DNA from: Ichthyophthirius multifiliis
Taxonomy: Eukaryota > Ciliophora > Oligohymenophorea > Hymenostomatida
Length of the DNA: 46,975 bases
Assembly (NCBI RefSeq): GCF_000220395.1
Contig: NW_004086348.1
Span: 1-46,975 of the forward strand
Direction: 5' to 3'
The translations under genes were made by a program, and so were the position numbers. A model generated the notes under the pieces. The model was not told the origin of the DNA. It worked only from the letters and a program-made list of their open reading frames with translations, and made no database searches. Position 1 is the stretch's first letter. Each line of letters opens with the position of its first letter. Shown piece by piece: positions 11,573-23,947 of the stretch.

Positions 11573-12147
11573 TAATATTATTAATATTTTTATTCTAAAT
11601 ATTTTTTAATCTATTTATTTTATTATAAATACTAATAAAATTTTTTATAAAATCAATTAATATAAATCAAATTTTATTGAATTTGTTTATTTAATTTATT
11701 TTATTTTTATTTATTCTTTATTTGTTTTTTATTTTGTTAGCTATTTATATAAAATTTTCAATTTTTAAATTATCAATTTATTTTTTAATTATTTTATATG
11801 ATATTTTATAAAAAAAATAGTTTATTTCATAAACTACAACCAGTGCATAAATAAAAAATTATTATATTCGCAAATATTTTTATTTACTTAACTATATATT
11901 TATTATATATTTAATCATTTTTATCAAAAAATATCTATTAATTATAAAATAAATACTGTAATAAATAAATTATTTCAAAAAAAATTATTATTATAATTTT
12001 TCAAATAATTATAAAATTAAACAAATGTATATATGCATATTTTATATATTTTTTTATATTTAATATATTATATGCCATTCTTTAAATAAAATCGAAACAT
12101 AAACATAATAATAAAAAAGTCCGTTTGCATTTTATAATCATTAAAAT

Positions 12148-13295
<1,148 letters not shown>

Positions 13296-13834
13296 AATTT
13301 TTTTTTTGGTTATTTAATTATATTTTTTATAGTTATTTAAGTTTTTTTTTACTTTTTTACTTTTATTCTCTTTTTCTTTGTTTTTTATTATTAATTTTTT
13401 TTTTTTTTTTTTACAATTATAATTTATATAATAATCATATATAAATAAATATACGATACTAATTTTTTTTTTTTATGTTTTTAACCTAATTTTATTTTTA
13501 TATATATAATTATTCTTATAATATGCTTTTATTAGCCGATTTTTCGTTTTATAGGGAAAATAAAAGTTATTTTTTTATAAAAAAAGTAAATTTTTAAATA
13601 TTCAAATAAAAACATATATAATTAAAATATAAAAGATAACAAAAATAAAAATAAAAAAATACAAAAAAATAAATAATATAAAATATAAATTTTTATATAA
13701 ATAAAATATTAAAACAGATTCAAAAAATAAATATTAATTTTTATATTGTATTATGTATTTTTATTAATTTTAAATTCTTATTGTTATTTTTATTTACAAT
13801 ATACCTTTATATTATTAATTTTTTTCGATTTTTT

Positions 13835-13855
13835 NNNNNNNNNNNNNNNNNNNNN
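13835..13855. other. Assembly gap (21 Ns)
   Basis: A run of 21 Ns joins two contigs. Sequence on both sides is A/T low complexity and does not show which gene, if any, is interrupted. Confidence 0.99.
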
Positions 13856-14175
13856 AATATCTAAAGAATTGATTTATAAATTTAGTCTAATTATAAAATT
13901 TTAAATAGTATTTAAATTAGTCAATATATTAAATATTTTATTTAATAAAATTTAATTATTAAATATGAATTTATATAAATAAGAATTATATTTTATTTCA
14001 TTTTTTATAAGTGAATAAAAATTTAATTATAATAAAAAGGATTATTTTAATAAATGGAAATATAAATATACTCTATATAAAAAAGTCAGCGTAAAATAAA
14101 TACTCCGATTAAGAAATTTATTATATAATGTATTTTTATCTAATTTGGTGAAATATATTTATTATTTAATTGTTG

Positions 14176-14253
14176 AAATAATAAATTTATATAATATAAA
14201 AATATTTTTTAAATAATAAATTTATATAATATAAAAATATTTTTTAAATAATA
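14176..14253. repeat. Tandem repeat, 35-base unit, 2.2 copies
   Basis: The unit starting AAATAATAAATTTATATAAT at 14176 is repeated exactly from 14211, with the third copy beginning at 14246. There are no mismatches between the two full copies, so the duplication is recent. Confidence 0.85.
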
Positions 14254-14469
14254 TTTTAAATTTCAATTATTCATAAAATCAAAAATTATATTCATAAACT
14301 ATATTATTTATTATCATTCAATGATTTTAATATATTACATAAAATTATATATATTTTAAGTCATAAAAATATAATTTTTACTAATTAAAATACAATATTT
14401 TTAAAACAAACATTATTTTCATTTATAAATAACACATTATCATAATTTTTTTATATATAAAAGTCAAAA

Positions 14470-15942
14470 TCATATTTTAATTTTTTCACCGGTAATAACT
14501 TAAAATTTTTTAATTTGATTTTTATTTAGATTGTAAGGAACTAATAAATTTTATTATATTAAAAATTCCATACCAAAGAAAACCCTTCCTTCATAAAATA
14601 CAGGAGAAAAATCAGTTTAGAAATCCGATTTAAGAATGAAATCCAAATATATATCAGTAAAGGCGTGTTCTCAATTTTTAAGATTTAAATTTACAACTTA
14701 TTTTTATCTCATATTATTTTCACTATTGTTATTTTAATTTTATTATTATTTATTGAATTATAAGAAGTTTTCTTCTCCTAAAACAACTAAATTGTGATTT
14801 AAATCAATAAAACAATAAGGAGTTAGTCATAAAATATTTTTATTAATTTTATTACTCAAATAAATTATAAATAACTCCATTTTTTGAGTATCATAAATTT
14901 CAATTTGTAAAGTCTCTCTATATTAATTTTCAAGCATATTATATCCTCCATAAATAAATATTTTATATTAATGAACAAAAGCTCCAAAACGTTCTCTTTC
15001 AAAAAAATAATTAATCACTTTTCTTCCATTATTATTAAATTACACATCATAAACTTCACAAGATTAAATAGGTTTAATTGGATCTATCTAATTTATTATT
15101 ATTTTAATAACCATATCCTCCAAAAACATAGATTTTGCCTTTATGATAAATTTATTAATGATATGCTCTTTCAACAGACATTTGAAGGTCTTGATATTTA
15201 ATTTAATTTATCTTTAATTTGTTTTTAAGGATTTTTTTTCCAAAAAGTTAAATTTTAAAAAACTATTTTTCTACTTTCTATATCTATTAAAATTTGCAAA
15301 TCCACCTGTAGTTAATATTGAATGAAATGCTTGTTTTTGATTATCTTTGCATTTTATATAATATAGAAAACTCTTGAAATTCCTATATTAAAATTAAAAT
15401 AAGTTATTATTGATTTTTCGATATCATTTCCAACATATTTTATAAATACATATACTTTTTTCCACCAATTCAAGCTAAGGAAATATAAATATAAAGTCGC
15501 TTGCATTTTTTTCCTGAAACACTACTGTTCCTTTATATAGTATTCTAGATTTTCTTACACAAACACATATCCATTTTCATAAAAAGCAGGATCTTCTATA
15601 ATACTAGTTTAATTTTTTATATAAGTATGTATTTTTCTTAATATTAAAAAATATATTTCCTTAATTATTTATATGTAATAATATTAAAGTTGCTTGATGT
15701 TCGTAGTCTTATTAATCCTAATTTAATTTATTTTTATTTTTATATTGCTTGATTAATATCTTAATCTACATATAAGGATTATATATGTATAAAGAGATTA
15801 AAAAGATTGGGCATTCTAATTAATTTTATTTGACTTCATTTATTTTATCAAAAAAATAACATGCTGTTTATTATAATTCAAAAACACATTATAATTTTTT
15901 ACATCGAGTACATCTGCTATTGGTTTTAAACTTTTTTAACAT
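14470..15942 (-). pseudogene. Broken kelch-repeat protein gene
   Basis: From an ATG at 15940-15942 the frame reads MLKKFKTNSRCTRCKKLQC with a Cys pattern like a small zinc-binding module, then long helical sequence. Kelch-type repeats follow: AFHSILTTGGFANFN, MSVERAYHQQIYHKGKIYVF-GGYGY and RFGAFVHQYKIFIYGGYN, then DLNHNLVVLGEENFLQF. At least two changes of frame (near 15200 and 15105) and two in-frame TGA codons (about 14825-14835 and 14665-14675) interrupt it, so no single intact protein can be read. Kelch propellers usually mediate protein interaction. Some breaks could be undetected introns or homopolymer errors, but their number favours a decayed gene. Both TGAs stand where Trp would be plausible (see findings). 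Confidence 0.65.
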
Positions 15943-16964
15943 TTTTTTTTATATGAAAAAAAAATAATATTTTAATGAATAGCTACATTATTGAAATACT
16001 TTCTTATAAAATAGTTTTTTTATTTTATAAAAATAAAAGTATTCTTCCACTGTAAATTTCAGATTATATATTATTTATAATTGAATCTTTTATAAATTAT
16101 TTATTTACAAGCAGCATGTTGTTTCTTAATAAAAAATATTTTAATCTAATAAAACTAAAATTAGTATACAAAATAATATTATTATATTTTATATGTATAA
16201 TTAAAATATTAAAGATTAGATATAATAAATAGAATATTAAAGTTGAAATTTAAATAAATAAAAAATATACTTTCATTTAATAAATAAACTTATTATATGA
16301 ATTTTATTTATAATTACTTTTTAAAATAGTTATTTTATTTAAAAATTATCGGGGTAAATATAAAAACTAATTTTATTAGGCAATTAATTGTAATCAAAAC
16401 TAATTTAAAGTGATTAAAATTATATGGAAAAAATAAAAATATGAAACATAATAAAAAAATGCATCAGATTATAAATATATATATATATTTTTTTATATAT
16501 ATTTTTAGAAATCGTTTATTTTAACTTCTTATTTCTTAAATTTTAAAATATGCAAATACAGAAACCACAAAAACTTGCTTAAATATAAATAATATGTTTT
16601 TAATTCTAAAATATACTAATATATTATTTATATTGAATTTAAAATAAATGATTATATTTTTTAAATAATAAAAAAATTAAATTTCAATATTCAAGATAAA
16701 TAATTATATTTAAATTATTTTTAGATAATTATAAAAGTTATATACAATCTTCAAACAAATTATTTTAATTTTTTTTTTTTAAAAAAAAAATATATATATT
16801 TTATCATTTAATGTATAATATATTTAAAAATAAGATTATTATATTTATAGATCTACAAATGTTAAAATATAAAAAATACAATTATTATAAAATATTTTTC
16901 TATTTATAAATTTTATCAGAAAAACAAAACAAAACAAAACAAAACAAACAAAAACAAAATAAAA
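15943..16964. other. Non-coding spacer before the RING gene
   Basis: A/T-rich filler without a recognisable gene. It lies between two divergently oriented genes, so it should contain the promoter of the RING gene. The AAAAC repeat at 16919-16960 is listed separately. Confidence 0.6.
16919..16960 (+). repeat. AAAAC pentanucleotide repeat in the RING gene leader
   Basis: About six imperfect AAAAC units run directly up to AAAATAAAA and the ATG at 16965. Unstructured A/C-rich leaders are compatible with efficient translation starts, but no specific function can be shown. Confidence 0.6.
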
Positions 16965-18110
16965 ATGAATCAAGTACCTGAATGTATAATATGTTAAGAC
17001 ATATACTATACACCTGTAACTTTGCATTGTGGTCATACATTTTGTAAAGAATGTGCAATCCAATCATTATTAATAAAACCTTTATGTCCTATGTGTAGAA
17101 CCCCAACAATAGGTAATCCCCAAAATCTGAGACCAAATACAACATTAATGTAAATAATTGAACAAAATTATTAAGAGACATTATAGAAAAAAGAAAAAGT
17201 TTTAAAAAAACTACAAGAGGATTCCCTAAAAAATATACAGATATCTAATTAGGAAAAAAATTTGCCAAAAACATATCATAATATGTTAATTTTAAATTAA
17301 TATCCATTTAAAAAGGCTAATTTTCTATTTCCAAGTACAAACATAATTACCCAATTATAATTCAAAGGAACTTTAGAATAATTTTAAGCTTTATGCCCTG
17401 ATAGAACTTTGTTTGTGAAAAATCATTCAGAAGATAATTCATTTGCATGTTTATGTGAAATAGAAACTGTTTTAATTGCTTAAGAAGCAGAATCTTAAAG
17501 TCAAAAAAATGCAATTAATATTTACAAATGTAAATTAAATGTTATTTAGAAAGTAGAAATTTCTAATTTTAAACAAATAACTGTATAAAGGAATACTAAT
17601 GATGAAATATTTTAAGATATTTTTGAAGACGGGTTCGAATTTAGTGTCTGTGAAGGTGTCGAGGTTATAGATGAAATTTAATAAAATCAAGACTTATAAG
17701 AAAGTATACAGAATTTACTTAATATTATAAACGAAATTTTCAAAAATAATAACGTTATTTATAGCAACATGTCGCAATAATTATCGTAAATAAATTTCTT
17801 TGCTTATTTATAAAAAGATTATATAATAAACGATATTTAAAAAATTAAAGAATTTAGCTTTTTAGCAAGTGGTACGTTCAATTTTACATAAAAAGAGAAA
17901 TAAAGATTATGGCAAAGTACGAGTTTAGTTGAACGTATTTATTTGTTGAATTAATATATAGAAAGATTCAGATATATAAATAATATAAGTGTAATTTTTT
18001 ATTCTGATAATAACTTTTAAAATAAGGATAGTTTGTATTTCGAATTTCTTTTTTTGGCAGGGATATTTGTTTTATTAGGAATTTATTATTAAGTTTATTA
18101 TAAAAAATGA
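16965..18110 (+). CDS. C3HC4 RING-finger protein with C-terminal membrane segment
   Basis: Single exon, 381 residues. The RING finger opens the protein at residues about 7-48: CIICQDIYYTPVTLHCGH, FCKEC and CPMCRT, giving C-x2-C...C-x-H-x2-C-x2-C...C-x2-C. A short coiled coil follows (QETLQKKEKVLKKLQ). Next is a domain with LPKTYHNMLILNQYPFKKAN...LFP and ACLCEIETVLIAQE, which loosely recalls the LON substrate-binding domain found after RING fingers in LONRF proteins; that is tentative. The last 30 residues hold one hydrophobic helix (FLFLAGIFVLLGIYY) with a short KK tail, so it may be a tail-anchored E3 ubiquitin ligase. It converges on the gene at 18166-19728, with 55 bases between stops. Confidence 0.85.
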
Positions 18111-18165
18111 TATATTATTTCGTTTTTTTTTATTATATATATATATAAATATTTTTTATTTTTTT

Positions 18166-19728
18166 TCAATTATTAAAACATGTTATATTTATATAATTTG
18201 TTAAATATTCTTTGCAAAATATATTATTTATTATTCTATTATTAGTTTCTTCTTAAATGTTATTTTTTAATTTTTCTTTTACTTATTCTAAATATTAGTT
18301 ATGAATTTAAAATATGTCAGAATTTTCCTCTACTTCTTTTCTAATTAAAAATGGGACTAATAATTATTTACATGAAATACAAACGCAAATTTTATAATTT
18401 CCGTTTTAAGTTTTTTCTTCATATTCATCTTTTATTAAATTAATAATTTCTTTTATTTCCATTTAAGTAAGAAAATCATCTGTTTCCTAAATATTATCAC
18501 TCTTTATTTTCTTTTCTTTACTTTTTATTATTAATGATTAAGGATCAATATTTGAAAAATCTAGTTCATACACAATAGAATTTAGTTGTACTTTTTCAAT
18601 ATATTTTTTTTTGTTTGGTTAAAATACACTATTTTGTTCTATTTCTTAGTTTTCAAAATAAAAATAAGGATTATAGTTTTTTTTAAATTTTTTTATTGAT
18701 TTATTTAAATCGTTTTTCGATTCTTCGCTATTTTCATTTAAAAATTAACTATTTTCTAAATTTTTCAAAAAACTGCATTCACTATTTTCTTCATTTTCAC
18801 TGATTTCTTCATTTTCACTTTTTTCTTCACTTTATAAGGCTTTTATTTCTTTCTCAATTTCTTTTTCTTATTCAATCATATCCATGTTTTATAAATATTG
18901 CTAAAATCGTTATAAATTTGGATGTTAAAGTAATTTTTCATTCAAAAATTTGTAATCTAATGCATAATTTAAATATTCTAAATAAATTTTTTATTCATTT
19001 TTTAATTTTTATTATATATAGCCTAAAGGCCTTTAATATTTATGGTATTTTTATTATTATTCATTTAGTTATATTGTATGTATATTTATTTTCCTTTGTG
19101 TTTCTTCATCAAGTATTTTAGGGCAATATTCTTATCCTGGTATTTTATCTTTTCCTTAAAATATTTCATTTATTCCTTTATTTATTGTTAAATATGAGTC
19201 TAGCATTTCGTAATTTATTGCTTCTGAAGTATTTAAGCCTAATATATTTGTCTTTTTTTTTAATTCTAGGAAGATTTGTTAAGACATTTAACTCTATTCT
19301 TCGGAAATTACTATTATATTTACTTTCACTTCATGGCATTCTAATAATATTGTAATATCTTTTTTTTTTATATATTTTTTTCTATTTTTATAATTAATTT
19401 TACCACATGTTGTTATCACTAAATCTGATCTATATATATATTAATCTGCTTAAAAATAAGGACCTTATGTTTTTATTTCTAATTAATTTTAATAATCTTA
19501 ATAATATTTTGGAAAAAAATAATCTTCTCTTATTTTTTTTGTTTAAAATTTTTGTTAAATTAAAAAATTTATTTTTTATAAAAAAAATTACGAAGGAAGC
19601 TAAAATATTACATTTGTAAAATCATGTTTTATTAAAACTTCATAAAATTTTGGTACATCTATTAACTATAAAAGCTTATCATTTTTATTTATTCCTAAAC
19701 ATACTAAAAGTGTTTTTTTTTATTCCAT
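18166..19728 (-). CDS. Large protein with diverged Alg13-like N-terminus and coiled-coil body
   Basis: Single exon, 520 residues, no TGA inside. The start MEQKKTLLVCLGINKNDKL, then LIKHDFTNVIFQLPS and further on YRSDLVITTCGKI, follow the order of Alg13, the catalytic subunit of the UDP-GlcNAc transferase in N-glycan assembly (IFVTVGTTxFDxL ... LGFxxLIIQIG ... ADLVISHAGAGS ... KPLIVVxN). The glycine-rich HAGAGS loop is not conserved, so activity is doubtful. From about residue 150 the protein is helical, and residues 300-350 carry repeats of SENEE. Near the C-terminus ICVCISCKQLLVPF has a C-x-C-x2-C cluster. The resemblance could be coincidental; the reading frame itself is solid. Confidence 0.72.
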
Positions 19729-20705
19729 TTTTTGAATAATAAAAAGATATTATTTATGTAAAATTAATTAATAATATACATTATTAAATTTAATTTTAAA
19801 AAAATATTTATAAATTTTTTATTATTTGTTTTAATAAATATAATAAAATTAAAATAATTAGATAATATATATATATATATATATATTTTTAAATATATAT
19901 ATATATATATTTATATTTATTTAAAAAAAAAAATTATTAATATTAATTTTATAGATAATTAATTTAGATATAATAAAAAAATAAAATGTATAATATATTA
20001 AATATTTAAATAAATTATATTTTAGACAAAATATAAAATATTTTTTTTTTATAATTTATATATTTTTTTATTTATAAATTATTATATTTAATTTCCTTTT
20101 TTATATTTTTCATTTTTAACATAAATTTATTTTTATATAAAATGCTATTATAATTTTATTTTATTTATTTTTTTATCATTTCTATTGGATAATTTTTTTT
20201 TCTTTTTAAAGAAATAATATTAAATTATGCTATAAATTCATTTTTAATATTTGATGTTTAACATATTATTATATAAATTTAAGACAATTATTTTCTTTTA
20301 AAACTATAAAACCAATTGTCATTTAAATTTATTTTATAATTTTTCTATAATTAAAATAATAATATTTATATGAATGAAAAAAAAATTATATCTGATGATA
20401 TTTATATATTTTTGCTAAAAATGGTATAGCTTAAATATGGATATCTTAAAATGGAAAGTATTACAAATAAACTTGATTTATTAATATATTTTTAAGTGAA
20501 TTGAGTTTTTAATTTATTTTTTTAAATAATAATAGGATTTTTTTTATATTTATTTTATTTAGATATTTTATTTTTACATATTATAATTAGATTTTTTTGT
20601 TAATATACAATTTAAATTTATATAAAGTATTATTTTTATATTACTTTTTATTTTTTATTAAACAATAATTAAAAATTTTAATATTGATAAAGTTTTTTTA
20701 TAATT
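19729..20705. other. Non-coding A/T spacer
   Basis: No gene was found. It is dominated by A/T runs with small TA patches at about 19863-19910. It separates two minus-strand genes. Confidence 0.65.
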
Positions 20706-21158
20706 TCATTTTTTTAACATCTATTTTCTTCTATAAAATTTATTAAAGTGCGAATCTTTGAATATACTTTGATATTGTTTTGTAATTTTCATATTAATAT
20801 GTATAAATTTGATGTTAATCTTATTTATACTTTTTTCTTCGCTTTAATCTTATTGCAATAGTATATTATCTTCACTTTTTATTTATTATTCTGTATTATT
20901 AAATGAATATATATTTTTTCTCTTCCCATAATATTTTTTCTTGTGTGAAAGTTCTCCTTTACATATTTTACATTTGCATAAATTTTAACAAGCATAACAA
21001 ATCCAACAATTTTAATTGTAATTTTCGACTAATTTAAATGATTAATCAAAATTTTCATAAATGCATTTCGTACAAAATTATTTTCTACATCTTGCTTTTG
21101 CACATTTTGCTTATTCTGGTGAATATATTTTGCATAAATGGCATTAATCTTCAAACAT
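20706..21158 (-). CDS. Small zf-4CXXC_R1 (CDCA7-type) zinc-finger protein
   Basis: Single exon, 150 residues. Residues 6-66 carry twelve cysteines in the order seen in the CDCA7 zinc-finger family: CHLC, C19, C24, FCTKC, then NCWICYAC and CKCKIC. W52 precedes the C-x2-C, as in the family's W-C-P-x-C-R-G-x-C-N-C-x-x-C signature. In animals and plants CDCA7 recruits the remodeller HELLS to chromatin and binds hemimethylated CpG; related class II proteins are transcription factors. The remaining 80 residues are Lys/Gln/Asn-rich with no known domain. The domain call is good. The cellular role here is not known, especially as ciliates mostly lack cytosine methylation. Confidence 0.8.
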
Positions 21159-22029
21159 TTTTTTTTATTTTATTTGTTTTTGGAAAAAAATATTTAATTA
21201 ATTAAGCTAAACAAAAAAAAATTATAAAAAAAAATATAGGGTATTTATATATAAGTTATTTTAGAATAAAAAGTATTTTTAATAACTTTAATCGATTACT
21301 ATGTTTATATAAATATTTATATAATCTATAAAATCGTTCATAAACATAGAAGAAGAAAAAAGTTAAATAATTAATAAATCACTTTATAATTAAATTAAAA
21401 TAATGCATTTTTTTATGCAATTAATTAATTACATTAGTATTATTAATACTTTTATTTATAAATTATTATTTTATTTTCAAATATTTTTGTTTAAATTTAA
21501 TTACAATTTGTCATTTAATAATAAATATAATGCTTCTAATTAAGATAAGTTTAATTATTATTGTTTTAATTTATAGATATTAAATTTTATTTAATATTTA
21601 CTATATTATAATATGTACATCTTTATTTTTCTTATAAGTTAATATTAATTTTATTTTATTTCAAAGAATATATATATTATTATTTAATATTATAATTATA
21701 TTAACTAAAAAATATTTATTTTCTTTTAATTCTTAAATTTATTATTAATAAATTGTTTGTATGTATTTATTCAATTTATTTTTTAATCATTCTTTTACTT
21801 ACAATTTCTTATTATTTTTTTGTTTAAATAACCCCTATATTTTATATTTATTAATTTTTTTATTGTTACTTAAATTTAATTTAAAATAATATTTTTTTTT
21901 TTAAACTTTTATATTTTATATTTTAGAAAAATAAAAATTTTTAAATTTTTAATTTAAAAAAATAATTTAAAATCTTAAAAAAAATAATATATTAATAAAA
22001 TAAAAAAACAAATTAGTTTAAAGTTATAT
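21159..22029. other. Non-coding spacer between divergent genes
   Basis: A/T-rich sequence between the zinc-finger gene (-) and the acidic coiled-coil gene (+), so it should contain both promoters. No specific element is recognisable. Confidence 0.6.
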
Positions 22030-22872
22030 ATGTAATTAGAAGAAGAAAAAAAAGAAAAAAAACAAGAAAATTAATATTATACAAACTAGTCCAGCAATCT
22101 TCAATATACAATTCTTAAAAAATTGCATATATTTTACAAAAATACAGAAGAAAGGATAAATAAATATTATTAATCGATAATAAATAGGTTATGTCCGCCT
22201 AGAAATTATTAAAAGTATAATCGAAAAAACTATTCTTTAGTAAAATTGCCATTTGAATAAGTAATGATGTCTTTAGATGAATATTTATATAAATTTGAGC
22301 CTTGTGAAGAAGAATTTGAAGAAGATAAAAAAAAATTATAAAAAACAGAAATAGAATAAAAAGAAGAAGATGAAGACGAATATGATTAAGATACAGAAGA
22401 TTTAGAATTCCGAAAAACCTTACAAAGATATACTAAACTTTATAGATGGACATATATGGTAATTGATGAAGATTAACTAAAATAAAAAGAAGGACATGAA
22501 TCATTGGATGAACAAAAGAAAGAAAATGCTGATAATTAAGAAGAAGATGAAATGGAAGATTAAGATGAAGAAATGGATGAAAATTTAAACAATAAATTTT
22601 AAATTAATGACATTTTTAATAATAAATTAAAATATTTGAAAAAAATTTATAAAGAATTATATAAAGAAGTAAAAAAAATGAAACAAATTAATATATATGA
22701 TAATGATAATTATAGAGATATTACTAATAATAAAGCCAATCTTATACTTGAATATTAAAATTTGGTTGAAAAATATGAAAATTTATATAAATAAAACATT
22801 TTAGTTAAATAAGCTTTTAATTAAATGAAAGATATCAAATAAGTTAGTTAAAGATATACTTTTAAAAAATGA
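22030..22872 (+). CDS. Acidic coiled-coil protein of unknown function
   Basis: Single exon, 280 residues from MQLEEEKKEKKQENQ to QRYTFKK. The N-terminal third is basic and tyrosine-rich (RLCPPRNYQKYNRKNYS). Residues about 105-200 are strongly acidic (EEDEDEYDQDTEDLE, EEDEMEDQDEEMDEN) and interrupted by LQRYTKLYRWTYMVID. The last 80 residues form a long helix with coiled-coil spacing. No family was recognised. An earlier choice of start at the ATG pair near 22269 would drop 80 residues of clearly protein-like sequence, so the upstream ATG is preferred. Confidence 0.75.
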
Positions 22873-23011
22873 TAATTTTTTTATTTTTGTTTAATTAAAT
22901 ATTACATATGTATATAAGTTTTATTATTTTGTTAGAAATAATTATATAATTTTTTTTTGCTGAATATTAAAAATATATAAAATATAAAACCATAAAAAAA
23001 TTAAATCAGAA

Positions 23012-23687
23012 ATGTAAAAAAATGAATATAATCCGACAATATGTACAAAAAGAAAACAAAAAGATATTACTAAATTATTAATGAGTGATTATAAAGTAAA
23101 TGTTACTTAAGAAAATACTAGTGCATTTATAGTTATATTTCCTGGCCCAAAAAATACTCTATATTAAGATGGAATATGGTAAATACATGTTTTATTACCA
23201 GAATAATATCCTTATAGATCACCTTCAATAGGTTTTTTAAATAAAATATTTCATCCAAATATTGATGAAGAGTATTATTTATTTTATTAAAATATTCTTT
23301 ATTTTATTTAACAAAAGATCAGGGAGTGTTTGTTTAGATGTTATTAATTAATCATGGTCTCCAATGTATGATTTAATAAATATTTTTGATATTTTTTTAC
23401 CTTAATTATTGACTTATCCAAATCCCCATGATCCCTTAAACCCTTAAGCAGCTTCTTTAATGAATAAAGATATATAAAAATATGAAGAAAAAGTAAAAGA
23501 ATTTGTTAGATTATATGCTAGTGAGAAATTAAGTAAGCAATAAGATAAATTAGATGATTTGGGGATTAGAAAGGTATCAAATAATGATGATAATAATAGT
23601 GTTTTAAGTTAGATTTCTCTTGATAATGTTAGTGAATTAAGTGATAACGAGGTTAGTAATGTTGAAGTTATTTAATTTTATGGGTGA
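23012..23687 (+). CDS. Ubiquitin-conjugating enzyme E2, UBE2H/Ubc8 type
   Basis: Two exons with a 46-base intron at 23272-23317; 209 residues. The UBC fold is clear: KRKQKDITKLLMSDYKV, FPGPKNTLYQDGIWQIHVLL, PEQYPYRSPSIGF and the active-site segment [20 protein letters not shown], with the catalytic Cys in SVCLD. [20 protein letters not shown] then matches UBE2H almost word for word. The acidic Asp/Ser/Glu tail (about residues 175-205) is also a feature of UBE2H/Ubc8. In animals UBE2H works with the CTLH/GID E3 complex, which degrades gluconeogenic enzymes in yeast. The first residues MQKNEYNPT differ from other UBE2H proteins. It lies 140 bases downstream of the coiled-coil gene. Confidence 0.93.
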
Positions 23688-23947
23688 ATTTTTATATTTT
23701 GAAAAATAAAAAAAATTATTATTTGTAAATGAATAAAAATTTTATTAATATTTATTTTTAAATATATTTTAGTAAAATTATTTATTAAATTTTTATTTTA
23801 TGTAAATAATTTTTTAGATTTAATTTTTTTTTCAATAATTATATATATTGCAATAATAAATTTTAGTTTCTTATTAAAAAAGATATTATTTTATTTTAAA
23901 AATAATATCTTTTAATTTAAGTAAAATAAACTCTGAAAAAAAAAAGC

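Larger units (their letters stand above)
10103..12147. other. Mostly non-coding stretch with a relic and two microsatellites
   Basis: It holds the gene relic at about 10440-11130, a TA repeat at 11245-11298 and an ATT repeat at 11508-11571, each listed separately. The rest is A/T filler without recognisable content. Confidence 0.5.
13296..14469. other. Non-coding A/T stretch with assembly gap
   Basis: No gene was found. The stretch holds the run of Ns at 13835-13855 and the perfect tandem repeat at 14176-14253. Because the gap length is unknown, features could be missing here. Confidence 0.6.

Noticed and set aside
18918-19619. Two plus-strand hydrophobic frames
   Set aside because: They are antisense shadows of the 520-residue minus-strand gene at 18166-19728, which is open throughout and has structured composition.
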